Below are positions 23,943 through 33,762 of a DNA stretch of 64,000 nucleotides, in pieces; the stretch's first letter is position 1; the number at the start of each line of letters is the position of its first letter. Under the pieces are notes generated by a model, which did not search any database, had not been told where the DNA came from, and saw nothing but the letters and a program-made list of their open reading frames with translations. Made by a program: the position numbers and the translations under genes. The stretch is from Seminavis robusta (taxonomy: Eukaryota > Bacillariophyta > Bacillariophyceae > Naviculales > Naviculaceae): assembly GCA_903772945.1 (NCBI GenBank), contig CAICTM010000172.1, forward strand, positions 1 to 64,000, in the 5' to 3' direction.

Positions 23943-25082
23943 ATGTCTTCTGATAGCATTGCAACTGGTGCTAGTACTGGTGTTGCTGTTGCCAATGGTA
24001 GCAGTGCAAACCACAATAAGAAACAGAAGATGTCTCCTCCCTTCGATTCTCTTCTGTTGGACAAGAAGGAGATTTCCATCCAAGGCATTCTCCCTTTTGT
24101 TGGCATTGGACAGTACACTTTCGTAGGGGCTGTGAACAAGAAGATGAATCAACTGTACAAAGAGTACTGTGAAACTGAACGAAAGAAAAATCCAACAATG
24201 GTAAAAGTATACCCTGGACTGTATGCTTTCAGGCGCGCTTCGGAAATCACCGATACTCTTTACCGCGAAACATTCTGTAACCAGCCACGCGCAGAATGCT
24301 GGCTCAAGGACAATTCCAGCAATAAGACACCGTATCCTCATCTTGTTTGCACTGCAATTGCAAAAATTGGAAATATTACTGTCATGCAATGGGCACAACA
24401 ACAAGGATTTCCCTGGAATGAACAGACCTGTTCCTATGCTGCTGGAAATGGACATTTGGAAATGCTCCAATGGTTAAGAGAGAATGGTTGTCCATGGGAT
24501 GAAGGGACATGCAAGGCTGCTGCTGGAAATGGCCATTTGGAAATTGTAATGTGGGCTCGTAAAAATGGTTGTCGATGGGATGTATGGACATGTGCTAGAG
24601 CTGCTCAACATGGCCATTTGGAAATTGTAAAGTGGGCTCGAGAAAATGGTTGTCCATGGAATGAAGCGACATGTGTTCGTGCTGCTCTAAATGGCCATTT
24701 GGAACTTCTAAAGTGGGCCCGTGAAAATGGGTGTCCATGGGATGAATGGACATGCTCAGGTGCTGCTCAAAATGGACATTTGGAAATTTTAAAGTGGGCT
24801 CGTGAAAACGGTTGTCCATGGAATGAAAATACATGCACAAGTGCCGCTGTAGATGGCCATTTGGAAGTTTTGAAGTGGGCTCGTGAAGATGAGTGTCCAT
24901 GGAATAAGTTCACGTGTCAATTTGCTGCTCAAAAGGGACATTTGGCAATTCTAAAGTGGGCCCATGAAAATGGTTGTCCGTGGGATGCAGCAACATATCA
25001 AGCTGCCTGCATGAATAACGAACAGGAAGTGATCCAGTGGCTACGAGACAATGGCTGCCCTGGGGCTCGTGATGAAAGTTAA
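23943..25082 (+). CDS. Ankyrin-like 27-residue repeat protein
   Basis: The single-exon frame from ATG 23943 encodes 379 aa. Residues about 1-120 form an N-terminal domain with IQGILPFVGIGQYTFVGAVN, resembling the F-box-like region that often precedes these repeats in stramenopiles. From about residue 130 there are nine 27-residue units with the pattern GHLEhLKWARENGCPWxExTC, an ankyrin-like type abundant in diatoms and brown algae. Such repeats bind protein partners; an F-box role in ubiquitin ligation is possible but not shown. The repeats are close in DNA sequence, suggesting recent expansion. A broken inverted paralogue lies at 28677-29852, on the far side of the RING gene. Confidence 0.85.
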   Translation: MSSDSIATGASTGVAVANGSSANHNKKQKMSPPFDSLLLDKKEISIQGILPFVGIGQYTFVGAVNKKMNQLYKEYCETERKKNPTMVKVYPGLYAFRRASEITDTLYRETFCNQPRAECWLKDNSSNKTPYPHLVCTAIAKIGNITVMQWAQQQGFPWNEQTCSYAAGNGHLEMLQWLRENGCPWDEGTCKAAAGNGHLEIVMWARKNGCRWDVWTCARAAQHGHLEIVKWARENGCPWNEATCVRAALNGHLELLKWARENGCPWDEWTCSGAAQNGHLEILKWARENGCPWNENTCTSAAVDGHLEVLKWAREDECPWNKFTCQFAAQKGHLAILKWAHENGCPWDAATYQAACMNNEQEVIQWLRDNGCPGARDES

Positions 25083-25622
25083 TCACAATCGCGATTGGTG
25101 GCAAATGAAGACTGCATCCAAAGGGGCAACAATGCACGAAATGGTTGGTCCACTCATGTCACTCAAGCACTGGTGATGATTACATAGCCCAATCCCTGCA
25201 TGCGGGCAGTATTTCTATCTCAGAACATTGCCAAGTTTGAAAATAGAAACCCAATGTGTTCTACTAGGTAGTAGATGGAAGCAGCTACTACATTCGTCTT
25301 CGAGTACACGGAGTTTGCAAGCTCGTTTGCAAGCCCGTTTGCAAGCCCGTTCGCTAGCTAACAGACTCCTGCTCTAGCTCTAGACTAACATGCACATGTA
25401 CTAGTACTCTACCCAGCAAAAAAAGAGAAATGAAGGGTGCTTCCGTGGCTTTTTTGAATGATGTACGAGTTTTATTATTATAAAGTAACGTTATGCAGAT
25501 TATGCGTACCCATGGACACCCTTGGAGCCATGGTGGCTTGGCGAAATCAAGCATGTAGATTAATTGAAGTTGGAGAATGTCTGGTCCTGGAACCGTGGCT
25601 CTAATGAGCCACCTGCGTGTTT
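25083..25622. other. Intergenic region between convergent genes
   Basis: It separates the ankyrin-like gene and the RING-finger gene 3' ends. It contains a triplicated gcaagcccgtttgcaag-like stretch at about 25318-25352 and tagctagc motifs. No gene was seen. Confidence 0.6.
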
Positions 25623-28175
25623 CTAGATCTCACAAATTTGCTGCAAGGCCAGCACGTACAAGAGGAACAGAAACGCTCCTGGCACGTAAACTCTGGCCAG
25701 GAATTGTTGTTGTTCCCATTGGAAATCCGCAACGGTTCGGCCCGTGTGGAATGCATGAATTCCAAAGCGACCCGCCAACTGGAATACCTGGCTCAGAAGG
25801 ACCGTCGTGCCGAGCACTGCTCCCAAGACGACCAGACGAGCCTTGGCTGCCTGCCACAGTGGATCGGCAAAGGAGGAAGCTGTCGTTATGGCAACTGTCA
25901 TGGCTGTGGAGCTTGTCGTCGTCGTCGTCGTCTCATTGGCCGGGCACGCCGTCGCTTCCTCCAATTCCAGCATTTCAGGGTGGCCACTGTCGATTGTGGC
26001 GGCCATCTTGGTGCTTGACTGGAAGACGTAGCTTTTCGTCTTCTTGACAACCCTCTCAAGAAACCACATTGCCATGGCAAAGAACGCCGTCAAATAGCGC
26101 GTGTACACCATGTACATGCCCGTGCGGCCATCATCTTGGAAACACGCTTGTAGAATAAACTTGAGGTTTTCGCGAGGGTTCCGTACCAACACGGGCAAGA
26201 CGCGATAGCGGACAAATGCCGACAGATACCAAACATCGAGAAAGACGACCCAGGAATCGCAGAGCAGTATCCCAAAGGTGCATGTCATGACGACCACCAA
26301 GGGTGCATTGGCGTTGCCATGAGTCAAATTCAGGCGCACTTGATGCGCGAGACCTCGATCGGGTTGCCGAAGGTATCGTCCATTGCGCGCCGCGGCTTCG
26401 AGGAAACTAATCAGCATGGTGGGTACCACCAAGCTGGTATACAGAATGCACGCCACAAGAATGCCAAAATGCTTGCCATTGGCAATCGCATCGTGTTGTA
26501 GCAGTGACAAGGCACACGCGTAGAGAATTAAAATCGCCACGGTGTAATTCGCCCGTTGCCATCGCTTGTGAAAGGGGCGCGGTCGATCTTCATCATCGTC
26601 ATCGTCCTCCTCGTTATCGAAATCGTGGCCACGAGGCGGCAAATCTCCAGACCAGGAAATGGGCGAATGTGGGTCGGAATGCAAACTGGCCCATGCTACC
26701 ATTCCGGCCAATGGAACTGCCACGAGACGCAACCAATCGGCCGTGGAAAATGGTCCCTGGACAATATTCTCCATGTCCTCCGTCGTTCCATTATTGTTTT
26801 TGCCACGTTTAGCCCAGAGTTGGTGCACCGTATCCGCCACAGTGTAGCCATGAGTCACGAAATGTTCCTTTTGCTTCCACAAATGCACGGACAGTTTGGC
26901 GACGATAATCATCATGGGTGACAACGCCACAGAGTTGTGTATAAACGCTCGTTTGCAATAACTGGTCACAATGCCTCTCCAAGGAGATCGCGATGTAACG
27001 GCTCGTGGAGTGACAAAGGAATGGCATACCAGCAGCATCAAATGAAAAGGATTGTTGATTTTGTATTGGCCCGGGGTGTCGCTTTCATCCGTATGGCTAT
27101 GATGATGAATGTGACGTTGTGACGCTTGCCGTACATTTTGTTGTTGTTGTTGCTGTTGATGATGATGATGGCGTTGAAATTCTTGTCGTCGCAATGCGGA
27201 TTGAATTTGGTGTCGTACCATGCGTATTTCGTGATCTTGTTTGTGTTCCAAATCTCGAATCCGTTTCTGGAGGCGTGAATTGGCTTGTCGATTTTTGGAA
27301 ATAAAGGCGAGCAATCCAGGATTGGTAGCAATGCCACATTCATGCGCCTCATGATATCGCACGCTCCCCTTGTATCCCTTCCACTCGCATCCCAAAGGCG
27401 CATATTTGCACGCCACACGAACACCCAAACAGAATAATTTTTCGTGGCGGCGCAATTGTTCCGCGAGAATCCGGAGTCCACAATGTTGGTAGCGACACGT
27501 GAACGGCTCTGACGCCAAAAAGGCGGCATAGTGAGAATCGGTCACGACGCCACGGACCATGAGATTGCGGCACGTGGGACACTTGGATACACCAATAGAA
27601 CTATTACTGCGATTGTGATAATGACGATGCAAACATGCACGACAAAAGCGACCTTGACAAACGCCACAACCGACGGGATCTTGAACCACCGAAATGCAAA
27701 TGGCACACAAGTGATCTTCCACGTCTCGGTCAAAGTCGGATCGCCATTCTTGTTCGCGATCCGGGAGGACGGAGACTTTTAATTCTTCCAATGGAACTTC
27801 GTCTTCGTGAGAATTGTCGGTATGGCGGTGGCGCCATTGGTGGCCAGTGAACCTCGAGTCGTCGGAATCATCATCGTCGTCTTCCGAATCATAGGGAATC
27901 CTGGCAAAACCACCAAAGCTGTGCGCCCAAAAATCCTCCAACGCATTGTCCACGTCTTCATCTTCTTCGTCATAGTCGTTTTCTTCTTCTTCTTCTTCTT
28001 CCTGAAAATACTCTCCATAATCGGTCGAAGTGTTATCTTCTTCTTCCTCTTCTTCGTCATCAGAGGGATCCGGAATGACCTCTCCTTCGGGATCCGGACG
28101 ATGCGCCATGTCATGCAGCAACAAATCCTCAACGCGCACTCGACCGGAATAACGACGGTCGCCAAGGTGTGCCAT
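25623..28175 (-). CDS. RING / TRAF-type zinc-finger multi-pass membrane protein
   Basis: The single-exon frame from ATG 28175 encodes 850 aa. The first 150 residues are very acidic (E/D runs). A RING finger follows (about 157-202: CAIC, CGVC, FCRACLHRH, CPTC). TRAF-like zinc fingers come next (about 227-280: CRYQHCG, RRHEKLFC, CKYAPLGCEWKG, HEAHEC), then a coiled coil (about 295-325) and a His/Gln-rich stretch. The C-terminal half has about six or more hydrophobic segments between roughly 380 and 850, with an acidic loop. RING-TRAF proteins are E3 ubiquitin ligases, so this is likely a membrane-embedded E3 with cytosolic fingers. The target and membrane are unknown. The long multi-pass tail is unusual for the RING-TRAF class. 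Confidence 0.85.
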   Translation of the reverse strand: MAHLGDRRYSGRVRVEDLLLHDMAHRPDPEGEVIPDPSDDEEEEEEDNTSTDYGEYFQEEEEEEENDYDEEDEDVDNALEDFWAHSFGGFARIPYDSEDDDDDSDDSRFTGHQWRHRHTDNSHEDEVPLEELKVSVLPDREQEWRSDFDRDVEDHLCAICISVVQDPVGCGVCQGRFCRACLHRHYHNRSNSSIGVSKCPTCRNLMVRGVVTDSHYAAFLASEPFTCRYQHCGLRILAEQLRRHEKLFCLGVRVACKYAPLGCEWKGYKGSVRYHEAHECGIATNPGLLAFISKNRQANSRLQKRIRDLEHKQDHEIRMVRHQIQSALRRQEFQRHHHHQQQQQQQNVRQASQRHIHHHSHTDESDTPGQYKINNPFHLMLLVCHSFVTPRAVTSRSPWRGIVTSYCKRAFIHNSVALSPMMIIVAKLSVHLWKQKEHFVTHGYTVADTVHQLWAKRGKNNNGTTEDMENIVQGPFSTADWLRLVAVPLAGMVAWASLHSDPHSPISWSGDLPPRGHDFDNEEDDDDDEDRPRPFHKRWQRANYTVAILILYACALSLLQHDAIANGKHFGILVACILYTSLVVPTMLISFLEAAARNGRYLRQPDRGLAHQVRLNLTHGNANAPLVVVMTCTFGILLCDSWVVFLDVWYLSAFVRYRVLPVLVRNPRENLKFILQACFQDDGRTGMYMVYTRYLTAFFAMAMWFLERVVKKTKSYVFQSSTKMAATIDSGHPEMLELEEATACPANETTTTTTSSTAMTVAITTASSFADPLWQAAKARLVVLGAVLGTTVLLSQVFQLAGRFGIHAFHTGRTVADFQWEQQQFLARVYVPGAFLFLLYVLALQQICEI

Positions 28176-28676
28176 TGTGGTGATTGATTAATTAACCTGT
28201 TATGGATGGTACCTTGGTTGGCAGCAACACGGAATGGTTGCTTGCCGTGAGAATGAATGACAAGGCAGGGTGTGATCGATGATGAGTGGCGGCAACAAAC
28301 GCGACCAGCATCCGCACGTCTGCCTAACTAAACCCACATGCATGGAAGATTTAGAGGCCAATGCACTCAAACCAATCCTACCATGTTTTCTTCTTTCCAC
28401 TGACAGCACTAGTATGATACCAGTAGCTATGCATAGCTAGTACGAGCTCTAGCTAGAGCTAGTGGGTAGACCTGTAGCAGCCAGGCTGAAGCCAACTACC
28501 AGTATATGTAGCTAGCTAGCTCGGTAGCTCAAGGCCAGAAGGAAACAGGCTCGCTGTTTGAGAAAGCACATACCTCAGTTCTCGTGAAAGGATGCATCAA
28601 GCCTCGCTGGCTCACAGGCAACCAAAGGGAGCCAAAAGGGAGCCAAAAAGCGAGGAGTGATCATGCGACGACCGAA
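28176..28676. other. Intergenic region, no supported gene
   Basis: It holds the upstream region of the RING-finger gene and several agctagctag motifs (about 28430-28520). Two direct agggagccaaaa units occur near 28626-28648. No coding signal was seen. Confidence 0.6.
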
Positions 28677-29852
28677 TTATATTCCAGACCCAGGGCAGCC
28701 ATTGTCGCGCAGCCACTCCATCACTTCCGTTTCGTCATTCAAGCAGGCATGTTCATATGTGTTTTCGTTCCATGGACAGCCGTTTGCACGGGCCCACTTT
28801 AATAGTTCCACATGGCCATTTTCAGCAGCTTCAGTACATGTCGAGCATTCCATGGACAACCATTCTGGCGAGCCCACTTTAGAATTTCCAATGTCCATTG
28901 AGCAGCATGACATGTCTTCATCCATGGCACCTTTTCATGGAGCACTTAGATTTCCAAATGGCCACATTCGGCAGCACCGGCACATGTCCTTGCATTCCAT
29001 GGAAAACCATTTCACGGCCCACTTTAGAATTTCCAAATGTCCGTTTCGAGCAGCAAAAGCACATGTCCACACATCCCATGGACAACCATTTTCACGAGCC
29101 CACTTTAGATCCAAATGCCATTTGAAGCAGCAAAGGCACATGTCGATCGATCCATGGACACCCATTTCTCGAGCCCACTTCAGAGTATCCAAATGGCCAC
29201 CTTCAGCAGCACAGGAACATGTACATGAATCCCATCGACACCTATTTTCACGAGCCCACTTGAGCACATCAAGGTGACCACCTTCAGCAGCTTCAGCACA
29301 TGTCCGTTCATTCCATGGACAACCATTCTCTCTTGACCATTGGAGCATTTCCAAATGTCCATATTCAGCAGCACGGGCACAAGTCTGCTCATTCCATGGG
29401 AATCCTTTTTGTCGCGCCCACCGCATGACAGTAATATTTCCAATTTTGGCAATTGCAGTGCAAACATGAGCATGACCAGGTGCCTTAGGGTTGGAAATGT
29501 CCTTGAGCCAGTATTCTGCACGCGGCTGGTTACAGAATGTTTTGCTGTAAAGAGTATCAGTGATTTCTGCGGAGCGACTGTCATCGTCTGGGTTATCTTC
29601 TACATTGCTTGGATTTTTATCGAGTTCAGTTTTGCAATACTCTTTGTATAGTTGATTCATCTTCTTGTTGACAGCCCCCACAAAAGCATACTCTCCAACA
29701 CCAACAAGAGGAAGAATGCCTTGGATCCAAATCTCATTCTTGTCCAGGAGAGAATCAAAGGGAGGAGACATCTTCAGTTTCTTATTGTTGTTTGTACTAC
29801 CATTGGCAGCAGCAACACCAGTACTAGCAGCGGTAACACTAGGAGAAGACAT
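28677..29852 (-). pseudogene. Broken paralogue of the 27-residue ankyrin-like repeat gene
   Basis: The frame from ATG 29852 encodes an N-terminal domain clearly paralogous to the gene at 23943-25082 (shared IQGILPxVGxGxYxFVGAVN and CTAIAKIGNITVM), then several GHLExLKWARENGCPW units. In the repeat region the frame shifts more than once between about 29170 and 28925, with repeat patterns visible in other phases. The C-terminal unit ending WLRDNGCPGSGI resumes at 28925-28677. Compared with intact units the differences are mainly missing bases. It is either a decaying gene or an assembly-damaged copy. It is in inverted orientation relative to its paralogue, with the RING gene between them. Confidence 0.8.
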
Positions 29853-30035
29853 GATCAACAATGAGAAACTTTGAGATTGCTTGTTGGCCAGAGTCAGCGT
29901 GGACGATGATGTACTGTAATGGATCCATGCGGTCAGCGGTCAGCGGCCAGCGACCTCCTCAATCAAACCGACTGGTGCACCGAACCCGAATACCCGACCC
30001 GTTAGGGACGAATACCGTCCGAATATTCGATCCCT

Positions 30036-31733
30036 ATGTTGTGGAATGGCGAGTCCCGAACTGACTCAGCGAAGATTTTGGCCGTTGTCCTTTTCCCTCT
30101 CCTTTTGCTTTGGAAGCCTCTTTTTCCTGTCAATGTTCTTCCTGCCATGGCACTGTCTGTAGCACCGTTCGTGTTGGTTACTTGTGGAATCATGTCTCTG
30201 TTGATCTCCAGAGCATCTGGAACTCGAAGTCTGTTTTTGGTGCAGAGATTTAGAAATTCCTTGGCTTTTGTGGGGACTACAGGTCGTCGACAACCTTCCA
30301 TCACCTCAATATCAACAACATGCACAACGAGAATGAGGTTTTCTTCCCAGTACCACTCTCATCGTCATCCTTTCTTGTCCCGCACAACCCGCTTGGCTTC
30401 CACTACTGAGAGTGACAAGAATGGTGAAGAGCTGACGATGGAGAATCTGTACACGGAATGGAGCCTGGAACAGGACAAATTGCTGTGGGAACACCGAAAG
30501 GATCCAATCGTAGAACTGGCGGCTCTGTTGGGTCGAGGATTGCGGGGCGTACAGGCTAGATTGGACAAACTCCACAATGTCAACTCGCCCGCTTACGAAC
30601 GATTGTTTGCCAACAATGCCAAACAACAGTCAACAAATGACGACACTCCCAATGATGGTACATCCTCCTCCACTACAACATCCAAGAAACTCATTCCATT
30701 TTCCGAACTGGCGCGACGGATTCAATGGGATTATTCTCTGGATGCCAACGACTTTTTTATTCTTCACTACGATCGCGTCGACGATGCCATTGTAGAGTCC
30801 CCGTGGAATGCTCCCAATGACTCGATCGAAGGTAGTGCCACGTCCTTAATCGATGCCTTGCCGGAACATCGCATTGTCGCCGTCAAGTACAAGGAACAAG
30901 TTGTTTGGGATCGACCACGAAAACTCGACAAGGTGTTTGGGACACCGGGTATTCAAGATATTGTGGAGAATTACGATGAATGGAAACGACAACACAATGC
31001 CAACCGAGTATGGTTGCGACAACGACAAGAACAGTTTTCGACACTGCTGCAACGAATGATGGGACTCCAACAATTTACAAAGTTCCGATCCATGAGTTTG
31101 GAATTGAAACAACAAGTGGAACAAGACGCCACGGTATCGTCCAAAATGCTAGTGGAGGATTACATACAAGAGTGTCTCGTCATTTTTCAGCAACTACGAC
31201 AAGATCCCGCCGCAAGCCAAGAACCATCCCTCATTCCTCCAACCGATATCATGGCATTGGAATGCCTCTCCGAATTCATGGCACTCAATCCGCATCCGGA
31301 ATTACGACAATTGGTCTTGCACGAAATTGACTTAGCCTTGCGACAACTCGAATACGGCGGCGGCACCACAAACACGAATAGTCGCCAATCCATCATAGAA
31401 CTTCCGCCGCTCGACGAAAATGACATTGCCGAAACCTTTGTCCGAGGGACGGGACCGGGAGGACAAAAGATTAACAAAACCAACAACAAGGTAGTCCTGT
31501 TGCACCAGCCAACACAGCTACGCGTCGAATGTCAAGAAACGCGGTCGTTGCAACAAAATCGAAAGATTGCCCGCAAACGATTGCAGCTCAAACTGGATGA
31601 ATTCTACAATGGCAGACAAAGTCGGACCAGTATCAAAGCACAAAAGGCATCCAGTAAAAAGGCCAAAGCAAAAGCAAAAAGTAAAGCTCGAAATCGAAAA
31701 CGAAAACAGCAGAAGAAGGAAGAGGGGGAGTGA
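30036..31733 (+). CDS. Release-factor-like GGQ protein fused to an MJ1316-type RNA-end domain
   Basis: The single-exon frame encodes up to 565 aa. Residues 1-120 are hydrophobic then Arg/Ser-rich, like an organelle presequence; M38 (30147), M53 (30192) and M100 (30333) are alternative starts. A SANT/Myb-like segment follows (about 138-192: EWSLEQDKLLWEHR). Residues about 228-302 match the MJ1316 (DUF504) RNA cyclic-group-end recognition domain: RIQWDYSLDANDFF, LPEHRIVAVKY, VVWDRPRKLD. A helical region follows, then a class I release-factor domain (about 456-530) with GTGPGGQ (GGQ at 475-477) and a basic Lys/Arg tail as in MTRFR/ArfB-type rescue factors. GGQ proteins hydrolyse peptidyl-tRNA on the ribosome. 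The likely site is mitochondrion or plastid. Codon-recognition domains of ordinary release factors are missing, which favours ribosome rescue. Confidence 0.85.
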   Translation: MLWNGESRTDSAKILAVVLFPLLLLWKPLFPVNVLPAMALSVAPFVLVTCGIMSLLISRASGTRSLFLVQRFRNSLAFVGTTGRRQPSITSISTTCTTRMRFSSQYHSHRHPFLSRTTRLASTTESDKNGEELTMENLYTEWSLEQDKLLWEHRKDPIVELAALLGRGLRGVQARLDKLHNVNSPAYERLFANNAKQQSTNDDTPNDGTSSSTTTSKKLIPFSELARRIQWDYSLDANDFFILHYDRVDDAIVESPWNAPNDSIEGSATSLIDALPEHRIVAVKYKEQVVWDRPRKLDKVFGTPGIQDIVENYDEWKRQHNANRVWLRQRQEQFSTLLQRMMGLQQFTKFRSMSLELKQQVEQDATVSSKMLVEDYIQECLVIFQQLRQDPAASQEPSLIPPTDIMALECLSEFMALNPHPELRQLVLHEIDLALRQLEYGGGTTNTNSRQSIIELPPLDENDIAETFVRGTGPGGQKINKTNNKVVLLHQPTQLRVECQETRSLQQNRKIARKRLQLKLDEFYNGRQSRTSIKAQKASSKKAKAKAKSKARNRKRKQQKKEEGE

Positions 31734-31856
31734 GGATAGATCGAGCCACAACGACTCGACGCACGTTGTATCACAACACACAGCTAGCTAGCGAAAACAC
31801 ACATAAAAGAAGGTACCGGTAGGCATCTACCTTTTGATAGCTTATTGTCAGTTTAA

Positions 31857-33374
31857 TTAGAGCCCACTATCTTCTTGAACCAAAAAGTCCACGACTTCTT
31901 CCAATGGGGCGGCAATGCTGACCAAAGATTGGCAAATATCAATGCGACCAACATTCTGGCTGATTTCGTCCTCGCCTTCCTCGTCATCTTTTTCCGGCAA
32001 TCCTGTTTCCTTCCACTCGCCTTCTTCAAACTTGCCGTTTAGCTTTTCCACCAAAGCTGCCGCATCCACTGTCGGTATCGTGGGTCGATCGACGAGTGGA
32101 TCTGGCACCCATCCGTGACCCGGTTTCTGATAGGTAAAGCGAGCGCCCCTGGCATCCGTCAGGACCTGAATGATTCGTTTCACTTTATCGTATCGTCCTT
32201 GTTCTTTGAGGTATCGATGAAGAGCAAAGGGTGAAACGGGCGGAACGAACCATGATCGGGAGATTGTCACAATGGAGTCATCGTGAAAAAAGTCCAGTTT
32301 GGCCTTTTCCTGTACCAAATTGTCGTAACTGGTGGTGGCTTCGGCAAAGGTTTTGGACCACATGTTAAAGTATTCTGGACTCTTGCCGCCCGTGGCCAAC
32401 ATGTCGTCCAATAGCTGAATGAGAGCGTCGTCTTGCAAGATGGTGACAAATGCCACACCTTCCCCATAGGCTTTCCGCCCCCCTTCGGTAATGACACAGT
32501 GCAGCTTGATGCCTTCATCACTGCTCCATTCTAGAAAATCCCCCGCTTGGGCACCATCTACCAGTAGTTGAGAGTATTTTTCGATTGCCAGCTTTGGATA
32601 CAGGCAAGCAAACGCGCTCAACACACCACCGGTATCATAATGATTGCTGAGCACGAGGGCATTGCTGGTATCTTTTGCATATTGTTGACTAGTGGCAAGT
32701 TTCAATGCCATTTCGGTCGACGTATCGGCATACAGCTCTGCGGGTGTATCGGCATTGCCGTTCCAATTCGACAATGTCAGATCACATCCTGGAATGAGAC
32801 TATCACAGGAAATTGTGGGTCTTTGGACGGTATTGGATTCCCGTCCTCCTCTTCCAGATGTGAATCCCTTCCACTCATCGTAGACGAATTGGAATTCTCG
32901 GTCAACTTCCACTGGAGCTGCCGTCTCCTTGGTTGTTGTTGGAGTCACAACAAGTGCAGCTTCTTCTAAAGATTCGAAAAGACTCGGCGTTTCTTCTTCG
33001 TCAACCTTTGGCTCAATCTCAGTTGGAGGGGCTTCTGGTTCTGGTATTGCCACAACCTTGTCGGCTGCTTTGGCGGCATCCTTTGTTACAGTTCCAGCAC
33101 TATCTTGCTTCTTGATAAAGTCCATAATCACTTTGCGGGTCAGTTTCAAGTCTTCTTGAGCATCCATAGCCGCTCCCGGAAGTTTTGGTTTTGTGCCAGG
33201 AGGAGCAGCTGCAGTGGTAGCATGACGACTGGTATGCTGTCTTGTGACAGAGAAGAAACGATGGTTGTCATGGTTCGAGACAAATGCAGCTTGTGTGCCT
33301 ACAACAAACGCAGCAAGAACTAAAAGAGCCACGGATGCTAACCGAGATGATACGGGTATTACTTGCGTTGTCAT
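31857..33374 (-). CDS. Plastid-targeted protein, DUF6687-like
   Basis: The frame from ATG 33374 encodes 505 aa; no ATG lies further upstream in frame. The N-terminus is a signal peptide (SVALLVLAAFVVGTQA) followed by AFVSNHDNHRFF. The Ala|Phe junction and Ser/Arg/Thr-rich stretch fit a diatom bipartite plastid presequence. After a disordered acidic linker, the main domain (about 180-450) contains CDLTLSNWNGNADTPAEL and LSNHYDTGGVLSAFACLYP, which I associate with the uncharacterised DUF6687 family. No catalytic function is established; the HYDTGG block looks like a possible metal or active site. It converges with the release-factor-like gene, 123 bp apart. Confidence is high for a real gene, moderate for the family name. 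Confidence 0.7.
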   Translation of the reverse strand: MTTQVIPVSSRLASVALLVLAAFVVGTQAAFVSNHDNHRFFSVTRQHTSRHATTAAAPPGTKPKLPGAAMDAQEDLKLTRKVIMDFIKKQDSAGTVTKDAAKAADKVVAIPEPEAPPTEIEPKVDEEETPSLFESLEEAALVVTPTTTKETAAPVEVDREFQFVYDEWKGFTSGRGGRESNTVQRPTISCDSLIPGCDLTLSNWNGNADTPAELYADTSTEMALKLATSQQYAKDTSNALVLSNHYDTGGVLSAFACLYPKLAIEKYSQLLVDGAQAGDFLEWSSDEGIKLHCVITEGGRKAYGEGVAFVTILQDDALIQLLDDMLATGGKSPEYFNMWSKTFAEATTSYDNLVQEKAKLDFFHDDSIVTISRSWFVPPVSPFALHRYLKEQGRYDKVKRIIQVLTDARGARFTYQKPGHGWVPDPLVDRPTIPTVDAAALVEKLNGKFEEGEWKETGLPEKDDEEGEDEISQNVGRIDICQSLVSIAAPLEEVVDFLVQEDSGL

Positions 33375-33762
33375 GGTATCAACAGGCAAAGGAATGAGCC
33401 AACTTGAGGAACTTCGAATCAGCACTCGGAGGGGAAGATACAATGATACTAGCTAGCTACATCGTACTAGTAGTGTACAACCCTCACTCGTTGACACCCA
33501 CAGACCGGTACCTGGTACATGAAGATGCATGCGATCATCAAGACTACAAAGGTCCGGATTCTGACGTCAGTTAGGGCGCTCACTTGACACTTTTTAAACC
33601 TTGCCGACGGGTGGAAGTGGTACCAGGTACACTGTACCTGGTACTAGTACGAGTCGAGTCGAGTCGAGTCACTCCACACCGCTCGTGTTGTGCAAGAATT
33701 CAATACAGGTGCATTTTGTTGGGCCACCCGCACCGCAAGCAGCTAGCTACTGGTAGCCTGCT
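33375..33762. other. Intergenic region with GGTACC and gagtc repeats
   Basis: The stretch has ggtaccaggtacactgtacctggtac (palindromic, about 33619-33644) followed by a tandem gagtc run (about 33650-33672). No gene was seen. Confidence 0.65.

Noticed and set aside
24400-25060. Giant-virus origin of the 27-residue ankyrin-like gene
   Set aside because: Similar repeats are common in stramenopile nuclear genomes, and no other virus-like gene lies nearby.
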